From assembly GCF_040412425.1 (NCBI RefSeq), contig NC_089749.1, positions 9,940,162 through 10,004,161 on the forward strand: a DNA stretch of 64,000 nucleotides, given 5' to 3'. This stretch comes from Macrobrachium rosenbergii. Lineage: Eukaryota; Arthropoda; Malacostraca; Decapoda; Palaemonidae. The translations under genes were made by a program, and so were the position numbers. How positions within the stretch are numbered: the stretch's first letter is position 1; each line of letters begins with the position of its first letter. Below, in pieces: positions 45,314-58,490 of this stretch. Under the pieces are notes generated by a model that was given only the letters and a program-made list of their open reading frames with translations, was not told where the DNA came from and did not search any database.

Positions 45314-48300
45314 AGTAGATGAAACCTGTGAAATAGACTAATAGTTTTTCTTAAAGATTTTTATGTGATTTTGATGGTTAGGCCTATGACTTTCATTTCT
45401 CAAACCCATTACAAACCATCATAATGTTTAGGAATAATGGAGGACCACAGTGGGAGAACCGCTGTTTATGGCTCGAGAAATAGTCTTACTATGCTAATGA
45501 AATACAGGGTTGCATCCTAACCTCAGTTGTTTTTGAGTCCCACCTGACAGGATACAAACCCCTAGAAAATCCTTAACCTGACTTAGGACACCATAACTCA
45601 TGAAAAGGAATGCAGGGCATTATCCTAACCTAACCTAACAAAGGGCGGTGCCTGATTGTTGGTAAACCCCTGGATCCTCCTTACATGGCCTAGGGTGCCA
45701 TAAACCTTAAAATTAAATATGGGGATGCTATGTAACTTAACCTAACCTAACCTTTGTAACCTCATTGTGGAAGAAAAATACTGTAACATTTACTAAAACG
45801 AATATGGATCATAAAAAATTCCTGTGTCTTATAAGGTTTGATAACCAGTGTCCATTGAACCTAACTCAGCCTAGGACAGATATTTGGATGAGAGGTTAAA
45901 TTTTATATTCATACAAGCTTACTTTCAAATACTGCCCTTATGCTCTGTGCTAAATTTATTTGGTATTATGGAATATATTTTCATGACATATTCCTCATGG
46001 AAAGAGGGAAAGAAGTGCATTAGAAAAGCAAGCAGCGTACATTACTTCTAGTAGACTAAGTTCCAAGAGGAGCATTGTGCGCATTTTTTCCCACATCTGC
46101 CTCAGAATCACCACTGTAAGGGTAACAGTTTACCTTCTGTTCGCCAAACATTTACTTCTTACTGCTTTATTAATTTAAACCTCTAAAAATGGTTTGCTGC
46201 AGTGACAGCTTTTATTCTGCCTAGTACTCATTTGCTTTGGTCTCCCACCTAGGGCACTTTACCAGTAGTGGGGCTGGGCAAGTAATTTGTCTTGCTCAGT
46301 GACTGCAACTAGCCACAAGGTCAATACTTACTGAAGTGCGTTTCAGTGCTGTAAATCTTATTATACCCATGCACAGTATGAATGTTGGCAGATTTATCCA
46401 GCTCTACAGACTAATTAATAAATGAGGGGTAATGAAATATCTTCTTGCAAAGTAACAGAATTGCAGGAGTGAGAATAAAAGAAGAATATTACAGTACAGT
46501 TAGTGAGTGACCAGGTATTGACTGCTGATTCAATATCTGGCAATTCTGCTTTCTCTAATGAGTTGTATCAGTGAATGAGCAACAGGTTGCAAATTAACAA
46601 AAATACAAAGAATGGTTTCAGCTGTTAACGAGTCTTGCTAATTCTGAACACACTTCTCTTGTGGCAAAGCAAGTAAGACATATTTTTCAAAAGCCCCATT
46701 TCCATCTTTCATTTTCAGTAGCACCAGTTTAGTCTAAATCTGTGTCTATTGAAGGTTTATCAAAGGTAACCCCTACCCTTAGTAATACTAATTCCTATGA
46801 GGCTTGGCTATCAGCTACACACACTATATCTTTGTGTAAATCAGTTACTTTTGGGGCTATCCCTGGTCACTGCTAAGTCATATTAACCATGTTTTTAAGA
46901 AGGAATTCTACCACAGTTATTCCTTTCAGTTTTATTAAGAGACAGTGAACCAAAACAGCTTCACATGTTGAGTGCAGTCAATTATATTACAGTTTCAACC
47001 CGAATTTCTGGACAGTCTGGGAGGATGAATGATATATTGGATAAGGTGTTGAAAAAGCACAAAGGCCTAGTTGGCCTGGAGACTTGTATGTGATAATCAT
47101 CATCACTTTTGGTCAAGCAGTTCCTTACCCCACAATCATTACAGCATTTGATAAATGGTACTGGACCATTCTTGATTATATCATGTAGATGTGCCTCAAA
47201 TGATAGATGGTTTTCTGAAGGTCTTAAACATTGCAAACGAGTATGGCATGTCTATGAATAGAGGAATTACAATTAGGTGTAAATAGTTATTGCAATACTC
47301 ATAGCAAGCCCATCAAATAACAAAATACAATCATAAAAGTTATCCTTATTTCTACACTCATTGCCTCCACTGAATGCACAGAAACCTTTTGTCATATTGT
47401 TCCAAAATAACGAAAATGCAGTTCTGTCAACTTCGCGGGGCTGTGGGCCTACAATTTCTTTTGCAATGAGGATTTATGAAAATGAGCTGGTAATACAGCT
47501 GCGATAGTAGTGAGCTTTCTGTAACCACTTAAATGAAGAGATCCACCCTCCAATCATTCAGTCATTCCAAGGACACAAAGCCATTTTCAAAACTTGAGAG
47601 AAGGGTAGAAGTATAAGTTAAGTGTAGGGGTTCCAGGGAAGGCAAAGTTCCCTGCCTTCAGTCAGGTTGGAAACTGTACCCTAGTTTAGTGTAGTCTAGG
47701 ATGTTTCCCTGCAAGTACCATTGTCATAATGATTATTCATGGTCAAGGGGACCAGGTGTCTCCCCTCCCCCCCTCCCAAGTCAGGTAGGACTTGTGTTAC
47801 TGTTGATTAGGATGTATCTCTGTAATTACTATTGCCATAGTTACCGTCATTTATGTTATTGTATGATTTTACGTGTGATTTTTAGGGGTTAAACTCATGA
47901 ACCTCATATTTTTCACATGCGCCTCTTGTGAACATACACTAGTTGACCAATGTTGCAGTAGGTGAAACGCTCTTGTTTTTCTTTAACAAAAAACCAAGTT
48001 TTTCAATGGCCCCAATTATTGTTAGATGTAGGATATGGGAAATATAAAATGAGTTGTAAATGCAAAAATACAAATGGTTCATGTATATGTCAAAAAGTTC
48101 ATTTGTCATACCAATACCAAATATCACTTATCATTGAAAGAAACCTTTCTTTTTTCCTTTTAAATCTAGTGGCATTTTATAAATATTTTTCTTTTAAATC
48201 CAGTCAAATTTTATAAGTGTAATCTGTTCAGCCATGTGAGTTATAGTTTCTGCTATCATAAAAATGTTAGGGTAAATATTATTCGTAAACTTTGAATCAA

Positions 48301-51300
48301 CATGTGGGCTGCTAGAGTGGCTTAATTACATTTTTAACTGCATTTAGCTCTCAGACCTGACTTGGGAGGGTGCAGTGAGAAAATAATTAGTCCCAGTCTA
48401 TCCTATTATGGTCAAAATCCAAGCATGATAGGAAAATGGTAAAATAATTTTGACCAGATGATATGAATTTTCTACACAGTACTTAGAATTTGGTGAAATT
48501 AATGATAATGATAATAGGTTGGTAATTTGCTGCAGGCTAAACCACTAAATCTGTTAAGAGTGTCTATTCATCATTAATCACATTTGACATTAGTGGTGAA
48601 ACTAATCCCCCATGTTCTTTTACAGGTAATGTATAGATGAGGCCTTGTATTCTGGTGATAATCTATCAGCAGTGTGCTTTCCAGCATTTGAGATTCCAGC
48701 AGTCACGCTGCTCACGGCAATTGCAATTCTATCTGTGTCATCGACCACCGTCATCCGCACATACGTACGTGAATTTGCTTTTGCTGCACAGTGACCAAAA
48801 AAGAAACCCGTGAATGGACACGCAATTTGTGATAAAGTGCACAGTATGTGGAGTGAACTGATTACAGTGCATAGTTAACCCAGTGATTTTTATGAGCAGT
48901 AAGTAGAGTTCATCGTCTTTTGAAAAGTAAAATGTGTATTCTTATAGTGCTCTGGATAAAGAAATAGGGATGACTACTCTTGACTGGGAAAGACAATTGC
49001 GCTGTTAGAAGCACATTTAAACAGTTGAATTTGAATGATGACTGGACTGAGATGGCGCGGAACCTAGTGGTGTGGGGGTGTCTCTTCCGAACAGAAAAAG
49101 GTCATAATGTGTCCCCAAGAGCCAACAGAATGAGAATTAGAAAATGACGTAATTTTTTATCAAGATTCTTGACGAAGCTGACAACACACTGACAGTGTCC
49201 GAACCTAACACGTAATACTTTGGAAATCCGCACCCCCCTTTCAATTCTACTTTCCATTCCTCCCGGGCCCCGAATACCTCAGCTCATTGACCTCCTCCCT
49301 CCCACAGATCCCTTCAAGTCACACCTCGTGCATTGGCATGAGATACAAATCAGTGACAGACAAAATGTACTATGAGGTACAGTAAACCCTTGGAGTGTAT
49401 TTACTTATTTACCTTTTCTTGTGCCAGTGAGGAAGGTGAGGACATCATAATGTTTTTTGGCTGTGGCATCTTCATTGTAGTTTTCTGCAGATTACACCCT
49501 TCGGAGTCCTCTTGAAAGCTTAACTATGTCATCTGCTGAATTAATCAAAAACTGCACTTCAGTTCTGTATCACAAAATATCAGTATTCTGCGGAGAAGGA
49601 AGCATTGGTAGAGAGTGACATACAAAAAGGAAGCTGGGAAATGCTGCCAAACTTCCAGGGTAAAAAGTAAATGAGAGAGCTGAGTGACTCACTGGAGTTA
49701 AGGATGAAAATTATTAACATTTAAATGATTGTAAGGAATATATGTGGTTTTTGGTACAGGGTATTTATTGTGATGCAGTAGTACCTTTGAGGAAGACCTA
49801 TCTGTTCCCCCAAACAACTGTCCAGTTTTCCACTGTGCACATAAAAACAAAATATCTGTTTGGGGAACAAAATTAGCATACCGTCACTGAAAATAGAATT
49901 GTTATTCGTAATTACATTACTGTTTAAAGTCAACAAACTTTTAAGATAGCTAAAAATTGTTTATGTAAGTTATAACAAAGATTAAAAATGCCATGACAGA
50001 AAAAAAAAAACATTCTTCAGCATAGATTAGGGAAGGAAGAGGAGAACAAAAATATGATGCTTTGATACTAACTTGTTCATACACAAAAAATTTCCCTGGA
50101 ATCAAATATCTGAAGGAAAATGGCCATTTGATATTTTTAAAAATAAAGCTTTCAGTGTCCTGTATGTCTACTCATTTTTTTTTCATTTTGCTGAAATATG
50201 TACAATGCTACCTTGCTTTCATTCAAAATGCATTTAATCTCAGAAAACGGCTTACTTCAACTGGTATTTATAGAAATGCATGAGTTACTCAACTATATAA
50301 TTACAGTGGATACTGTAACTTAGTAAATTTATTCTTGTACTCAATATCAGGCCAAGTAAATCTTTACTCATTGCATTGTATGGCCACAAACTATATATAT
50401 TTCAAACCTTAAAAGCTTTCGGCTTTAGCCTGTTCTTTTCGTGGAAAGTAGCATCCATTAAATCCAAAGTCAGTTGAGCATGAAAGCTTGAATATGCATC
50501 TAGGAAACAAATGGCAAATTCACAGATGAAGAACAATATACTTTCAAAGAAAATTAACTGATATGTACGTTACTCCTTAAGAGAGGTAAGGGTTGATGAT
50601 TTTCATTACGAACCAAATTTCATCATTTTTATTTGCACTCATTATTTTTCCCCTGTCTCTATCTCTCTCTCTCTCTTTCTTTCTGGATAGCTGCACAAGT
50701 TTGTCAGAGCACTATACGTAACTTTGTAATACAAACGTAGGGTAGAGAAAGCAAAAGTAAGTGTTTTGTATCTGCAGAATAAGTTCCAGTTTCTCCCTGT
50801 ATGTGTAAATGTGTCAAGATTTCATCACAACATGCAAGCTGTTAGGAAGTAAAATTTTGTCTGGTTTTACCTTACATGTGGAATACATTTGGCTTTGTGT
50901 ATAATCATATTTCCATTTCATAGAAACAAGCGTGAACAAGTGTAAAAGTCGCAACGGAGAGAAAATACCGTAGAACACATCTCAATGACTAGTCCTGGAA
51001 ATAACCAGCTGTTACATTTTGATACAAAAGTGAGACTTGCGCTGTTATTTCTCAGAGCAGGCAGTGCATTGAAATGAAGTGATGCTGTGTACTCTTAATT
51101 CTTAAGTCATTGAAGTCTGGGCAGATAGAGGAAAAAAGAAGAGAACCTGTATCCATATACCAGATGCGAAAGAAGTGTATCCATAGCTTAGATGGATTTT
51201 ACCTGCGCTAGTCAAACAAATGAACTGTCACTCTAGATGAGGTTGACGGGCGAAAGAAATTTATCTGTACGACAAGACTTCACCCTCTCATCACGATGTC

Positions 51301-51459
51301 ACTGTGGTATAACGTTGTTTAGCTAAGCCTTTCGAAGAAATGAAATATAGTCACCAGTCACTTTTATTTTTGTCACTCATGCGTTGTGAAAATGTGTGTC
51401 TCCATGCTGTACATGCTGTCTCGTGTGACCAAACCCATTCTGTAATCATGTCGTGGTGG

Positions 51460-51488
51460 TGTAAATATTATAAGAGAGTCTGTAAATA
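51460..51488 (+). promoter_or_regulatory. Two Pumilio-type sites in the putative distal 3' UTR
   Basis: TGTAAATA occurs at 51460-51467 and 51481-51488, exact matches to UGUANAUA, 21 bases apart and about 190 bases before the distal AATAAA. The function depends on this stretch being transcribed. Confidence 0.35.
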
Positions 51489-51671
51489 TGTTTGATCGAG
51501 AATTTAAATCTTACGTCTTCTGTTTTCTGCTAGTTTTTCTTATGTAAGGATTCTTATGTCACGTGTCTGACCAAGGATTGGAGGATAAGCTGAAAAATTT
51601 GTCATTCTCGTAGTAACGTCATAATTTCCAGTGAATAGGCACCATTTTTTCCTGATTATTTCTTAAAGTAA

Positions 51672-51677
51672 AATAAA
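51672..51677 (+). terminator. Candidate distal poly(A) signal
   Basis: AATAAA followed by tttcctttat and a GT-rich cttttgtgtcattttggg stretch, a good cleavage-site context on the + strand. Confidence 0.35.
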
Positions 51678-53882
51678 CCTTGTGAAAAATTTTCCTTTAT
51701 TGACAGCATTTATCTTTTGTGTCATTTTGGGCATATCGTGTTCAGTGTAGTGTTTTAAAGATGCAGATGACCAATGGTTTAAAAGTATGAAATATGTTTC
51801 CAACTTGAGTGGTACCATTTGCTTGAATTCCTTAACAAAAATACAGAACTGACTGTAAGTCACAAAAAAGGGCCTGATATGCAAAAATTGTTCTGATAAT
51901 TCACCAACAGCTATTGATGTCACCTTTATGTTAAAATTTGAGTGGTTAACTTTTGTCTTTAGGTCATGGATAGGGAACCAGCCCCAGAAAAATAAATGGA
52001 TCATATTCTACATTTTAAGGAGAACAGAATTGTGTATGTACATGTGATCAAGAAAACTGTTTCATTCACATACAGTAGAGCACGGTATCTCAAAATGATG
52101 GCAGGGATATTTGCTGTAATGAACAGTACATAAATGACAAAGATTAACGATATTTCCAAGATCCCATTGTGTAAAGATCATAGATGAAGAGTTCTCAACT
52201 GTTTGGGTAACATTATTTTTAATACTGACGACTTTTCTCTTTATCATGTGGAGGCTGTAATTGCCTTTAGACCAACTTTATGCAACTTGGTGTACATATG
52301 ATTCTTTTGTTGGGGTTTACTCTGTACTTATAAGATAGACAGTGTGTGTTCAAGAAAGCTTTTTGTCTGACCACCTATACCAATCTGGCTTTGCAGCTCT
52401 GAATTCAGTACAGTAACCGTTTCCTTTCATCACAAAAAAAAAAAATATCAAGGAAATAAAAAAAAAACTTTACTTACTCACCGTGAAATAATGCAAAATA
52501 GTCCCATTAAGAGAAGCAGCGTCTCATTCACCTGATCACATAATTCTTGGACCTCTGAAATGGCACGTTCACGAGAAGCTGCAAGGCAAATGGTTGGCGT
52601 AAAACATGTAACTATATTTCCTTCTCAGCCGTGAAAACCTTCTGGATACACAGTGTCTGCCTTCCTGACTGTTGCAGTTGATGCATTGCAAAGGTAAAAG
52701 CCAAGAGAATTTCAAATAGAGTATTTAAAAAAGAATGTTTAAAAAAGAATAAGAAAAAAAAAAAAGAGCTGTGCTTCGAAACAATCAAGCAATTTGATGA
52801 ATTATGTCAGCTGTTATGAGTTGATTTAAGGAGAAAAAGGCGTAAAAATATAGAAAACTGTCTTCATATGAGAGACAAAATGGAGAGAGGACAATTTTAT
52901 TTTTCATATAATAAAAAGGCTGAGATTGGGGCATGAAGGGTTATTTATCTTTAGCTTGACTCCTTCTCCAGAGAATGATGTAGAAGGAATAGAAATTTGT
53001 CATTGTGTAAAACATAAAACAATAAATACTAAATTAGAAGTACATTTAACAAAATTGCCATTCTTCTCAGTCTGCCATCTGGAATAACTTTATGCAAAAC
53101 TGTATACTATCTTGGCACAAAGTACTGTATACATATAAAAACTAAAGTAAAATCAGTTCATTCAAGTACATTAGAGTGAGATATGAAAAAGTATCTGTAG
53201 AAACAAGGAATGTTATGTGATTATCTCAGCATAGTAATTTTTTTTTCCTTTATCCATATCTTGTCAGAATATGAACAGACCACTGATGGAGTCACAGGAA
53301 AATGTTCCATAAACATTAAGTCATACAGCAAGTCTTGCATTGCCTTGTAAATCTACATCATAAGCATAAAACTAAAATTTTTGCTCGTAATACCTGGTTA
53401 TGAATAATTCAAGTTCTCAGAGTCGTGACATCCTTAGCAAAGTGAGCAGTATTTTTTCTGTGACAGACTGGATCAACTTCAATGGTTGTCTTTGTGTATA
53501 TTGCCATTGTGACTGTTTAACTTGAATGCAGTATTAACTAAGTTTATAAGGAAAGCAGACATGTAAATACGGAAGACATTGATTGTTAAAACACTCATAA
53601 ATTCGAACATAATTCATCAAGTTATACTGTCTAAATGTTCTGTTTCACTGATTGCTGGCAATTGGTAAAAAATAAATAATTCCTTGATATGTATTTTTTT
53701 TTCAAATCACGAACCTAGTAAAGAATGGTAATGTGAGAAATAATAATTCTATAAATTTATCTCCTTTGAGCAAGGCACCACATGCTTTTTCCTGAGTGAT
53801 TGGCATTAAATATTTGTCAGATGTTGCCCTCACCCATTATTTCTTCTATCACCTAACAGTTACGGGAAAGCTTAAACACAGC

Positions 53883-54236
53883 CAGTCCCTGCTTTACGAT
53901 GGGGGTTCCGTACCTACACCGCATCGTAAACCGAAAATCGTCGTAAACCGAAAAATCGTCGAAAATTGTAAAAAATCCAAAGAAAACCTTACTTTTAATG
54001 CTTTTGTTGCATTGAAAATGATGTGCTGTAAACTGTATTTTTATTGAGTTATCCATCAAAAAAACCTCCAAATTTTTATTATTCTGCCGTTTTGAAGCCA
54101 TATTTCTTCCGTTGGATCGGCATCGTAACCCCGGAACATGTGTCGTAGACTGGGAAATCATTTCTGATGAATATATTTGAAAAGTGTCGTAACCTGGGAA
54201 TGTTGTAAGCCAGACCCGTCGTAAACTGGGGACTGC
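53883..54236. mobile_element. 354-bp MITE with terminal inverted repeats
   Basis: The left end CAGTCCCTGCTTTACGAT and the reverse complement of the right end, CAGTCCCCAGTTTACGAC, match at 15 of 18 positions. The inside repeats cgtaaac/cgtaacc words and has no transposase ORF, so it is non-autonomous. The CAGTCC termini resemble pogo/Tigger-type DNA transposons (inference). A clear TA target duplication was not seen. Confidence 0.75.
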
Positions 54237-57200
54237 CTTCTCATAAACAGTGAACAAACTTCTTGAAGTCAGGCAACAAAAAAGCCAACACCAAGTGTAA
54301 AGTATAAATTGAATAAGGCATTCTATAAAATCTATGGTTACTGTTGGCATAGCAATTATATAAATTGTTTTAATGTACTATACAGTAAAGAAGTACAGCA
54401 CTGAATGTGTAAAACCAAGGATAAATATTAAAATCAGTCTTGCTGAGAAAGTGAGCTGGCTATCACCTACTTTTCTCTTTTGTGGACTTTTAATACAGTA
54501 TATTCTATTTTGTTGATCAATTGATGTGCATACAGTAGTTAAAAAAAACATTCAATCTGCGTACATATACCAGTTAAAAATAAATACTCTGAGGAGACAA
54601 CTATATTGCATAAATCATCTCAGTGAATAAATTACTTGAATATGCAATAAACTGTTAAGGAGTTTGGGTGAGGAAGAGCTGAACTCTGCTTTAGTAGATG
54701 ACAGTATCTGAAAAAAGAAAATGTTACTGCTTATCACCAAAACATGAGCTCATTCCTTTCACGCATTCAAATTAGCTGCTGCCAGTGTCTGAAATGTCCC
54801 TTAACAAATAGTTTGCTCATTTGTTACACTCTCTTTTAGGAACTTGAATAATTTGCATTGCAATTCTGTGTTGGGTTAGGTAAGTTATTTCATCATGGCA
54901 ACAAAGGTATTACAATTTCATGGTTGCTGGTATAGTGGTTAGTGTCTTGGAATTCTGCTCAGATGTAGGGAGTTCATGCCTAGTCCCCCAGGATGATGAA
55001 AAATCACTTGCTCTGGTACAACGATCAGTTACTGCTGCAGTTTGGGGTCTGTGGTGGGGGTTGGGGGAATTTGGCTAACATTTGCCTGAGCACCTTAAGG
55101 TGGTAGAGAACTGGAACCCAGTAACTCCAACTTCAACTTGAAATTAGCCAAAGCTGTCATCAGTAAAGTTCTTTCTTCCCAACTCTCTCAACTTATGTAA
55201 GTGGATGTGGTATACCTTAATTTCAAATGAAGACAACATCAAATGTTAAAAAAAGTAAATGCTAATAATTACAAGAAAAAATTAGTCACATTTAGCAACT
55301 GGAGTCTTGTAGTACAGTACTGTACTATTCAAGACAATCATACAATAGGTCAATGTTAAGAGGAAAAAAAAATCATTTTACACATCTTTATTCTTATAAA
55401 AAATTTAAAATTGTACATAATGAAAAGTGGAATGCTAACAAAAATAAAAAATACTGACCCGTGAAACTGAAAAATATTCAAATGGTCGCTTCATGTTGAA
55501 ATTTATACAAAATACACATTACCCAAGGGTGAACAGTGATTGTAATAGTCCTTCATTAGGATAACTTGTAATTTTCATAAATTTTTCTTAAAATTTTGCT
55601 TTATGCAGCTGGGCAAAATACTTTTAAAAATGTTAGTAATTTTTGTTATCTTGAGCACAAATTATTGATTCAGTTTCTTTTGTTCAAAGTATTTGTTTTG
55701 AGTAATTATAAAGATGCTAAAGGAAGACTGTTCCATAAAAATGGTAGGTTTTGTGTAAAAAAAGTTAACAAAAGGTTCAAGAATATTTTAAATACATAAA
55801 CATAGACACATAGGGGTTATATAACTTACACTCACACTGTTTGAAGGACATAACACCTGCATAAATCTGAGTTTTCTGAAACTATAACAAACCCTTATAC
55901 TTTGTTTGGTAAAGGCACTTATTACTTACTGCAAAATTGCAAACCAGTTTTACCAAAATTCATCTTTCAGAGTACAGGTAAAAATGTTATGATTTTCACA
56001 TATTTCCACAAGTGTCTGTAATAAATTACAACAAAATTATGCAATATATATGAATAATATTTTCTAAAAATTTCTTTGGTATACTTCACAGGAAGTGAGA
56101 AGTGGCACTTTTTCCCCTGTGACTAGAATGAAATATTGGTATAGTCATTTTCATAAAAATAAAGGAAGAAGACTGAGAAAAAGACACAGACTTCTGGCAA
56201 TGTTAGTAATATACCAGATGCTGTCAAGGTTATAAAGCACAAATCCATTGACAAAAATAGGAATTTTTAAAAAATACTTTTGATATCTACCTATAATAAA
56301 CACCTTTAGTCTCCTGTATGGTGATAAAAAGATGAATATACTACCCAGAATTTTTGTAAAGCAACTGTTGGATAATAATTTGTGGTGCCTATAGGTAGTT
56401 GTTGTGATTAATTTGCTTCTTGGTAGAAAATAATGGTAATTCTGTCATGGGCGAGGTACATTCTGCAGTCAGGAAGTGTACCCTCTAGGTGAAAATATAT
56501 ACATTTCACAAATTACAGTACATCTTCCCCATACTTTCTTGAAAATGGAAAAGGAAAATTAGACATTAACAGTACATCTCATTCCAAAGGGAACGTTAAA
56601 ATAAAATGACAAAATATTCTAACCTAGAGTAAGATCTGTAGCCATGAATAAGCAGCATGTGAAAGATCATGGGAAAATACTGTAAAGTTTTAGTAATACA
56701 CCATTATAAACATTGAAAGTTCAACAAGAATTCTTCATGCCAAGATATATTCTTGTCTCTAAAAGTGTTGTCACAAACAATTTATTTTTTGGCATCATGG
56801 CAAATCAAAGATACAACCGTGAACATTTTCTTTACTTATCAAAGTCACTTTTATCTAAATGCTTTTCATATTGATGCTTTATCTAAAGGCCAATTATTTT
56901 CATTTACAATATGGTTACATACTGAATCTTAAAAACATATACTTTTAAATTGTAACACAATTTTGTTTAATCTTCTACAAGTAAAGAAAAAAGAAAGTTA
57001 TGGAGAAAACAGTAATGACTAGATAGAATGACAGATAGATTCTGAAAGTTTGGTCTGACGACCTTGACTGGAATCTTTTGGTTACCGAGTACCGTGTAAT
57101 GACTAGACAATCTAATAGCACTCATTTTTCTTAATAACTAAGTGGAAACCTTCAGATACATGACAAATCAAAATTTTAGTCATTTAACATAAAAATACAG

Positions 57201-58308
57201 AAGATATACTGGTAAAAAATACATACTATCATAGGTATGTATTCCATTTTAATGTAAGAATATGCACTAAAGTGGGGCATTTTGCTATATATTATTAAGA
57301 CAGAGACAAACTATGTTTGGCTTCTAGGTAACATCTCCAGTTTTGATGTTTGATAATCACAGATTTTAAAACCTGAAGATAACTAGCAGTTAGTTTTCTT
57401 TGAAAGGTGGCACTAAGGAAGGCACTTTGAAATAATGAAGCATTATACATTTCTTTAATAAATGACAGCTTTTCATCTGTGAAATTTTAAACCACCAACA
57501 ACATTTTACTTTAAAAGTGTAATTCTGTTACTCAGAATATATTTTTAACACCAACTAGTTTGCAGAATTATTCATTAAGAATAGATTTCATGGACAGTAT
57601 TCTGAAATCTGATGTGTTATTTTCTTTAAAATTTTATACATGTTTACTGTTCACTAAAATAGATCTCTTCAGGAATTAGCACCATTTTTTATAAATGATT
57701 GTGCATGGGAAAAAAATCCTGAAATACAGACAGTATACAACAAAATCTTCATGTTGCAAAATATAACAATATGTACCAAGCATATATCACATAATTCACT
57801 ATCAAAATTCCTTAATTAAAATAAGTACTATACTGTAGTGTAAAATAGTTACAATGTCTTTGAAAAGAACGTTCATAAAATCCTTTTTCTTAGTACTTGT
57901 GCATGTGTTTACAAGGAATCACAATAGGTACAGATTTCTTTGTTTCTAAGAAGGTGAAGATGCAGTTTGCAAAGGATCTTCCCTCGTTAAGAAAAATATA
58001 TACTGGTAAATAACAGCTTCACCTTCAAGAAATCTTAAGTCAGTAACAGTACGCAGACTGTAAGTAAATTCTACTACAGGAATTTGGCACATTTCTTACT
58101 GATACTTTGCTGTTTTCATACTCAGCCCAGAAAAATAAGCAAAAATATACAGTTTTTTCAAGAAAAATTTTCTATTTTTTGCCTAAAAATACAGATGTGT
58201 TGCTCATTTTTGTGGCTACTCACTACAGTAATTATGGTCATTCATGAAACTACATGATTTTAGTTGTTCAGAGGTAGATTCTAGCAGCAAGATTACAATC
58301 ATGAATGA
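54237..58308 (-). other. Intergenic region and probable 3' UTR of B9D1
   Basis: AT-rich with no coding content recognised. Minus-strand AATAAA signals lie at 56781-56786 and 55387-55392, which could end the B9D1 mRNA. No tandem array. Confidence 0.5.
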
Positions 58309-58490
58309 TTAATCTTCACTATGCATTGCAAGACCTGAGCCAGATGGTACAGGTTCTTTGAGTGGCTGGGTCAGAGGAAAATAGCTTGAGTTTTTGGATG
58401 GACCTGAAGAGTTGTAGCCGAGTTTCTCAAGGTCTTTCATGACAACATTGAACGAAACGGTAATTTCACCATGCGACCTTACTCGGGTAA
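58309..58490 (-). CDS. B9D1: B9D1 coding exon 5 with stop
   Basis: Acceptor tttttag; reads [20 protein letters not shown], then LEKLGYNSS and a Ser/Pro-rich tail to TAA (58311-58309). The tail is longer than in the human protein. Confidence 0.95.

Larger units (their letters stand above)
41519..53882 (+). other. Probable 3' UTR and intergenic region downstream of the NWD2-like gene
   Basis: No coding exon recognised. Candidate poly(A) signals lie at 42714-42719 and 51672-51677, the second followed by a T/GT-rich stretch. Holds a 59-bp exact duplication, a ~130-bp duplication, a dispersed-repeat copy, an (ATT)n tract and CCTAA-type runs. A segment 48620-49360 is more complex and GC-richer and might be a non-coding exon. 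Confidence 0.5.

Noticed and set aside
53796..54350. ORFs of 83 and 165 codons on opposite strands
   Set aside because: Both cross the MITE and carry no recognisable domain; the minus ORF ends inside random AT-rich sequence.
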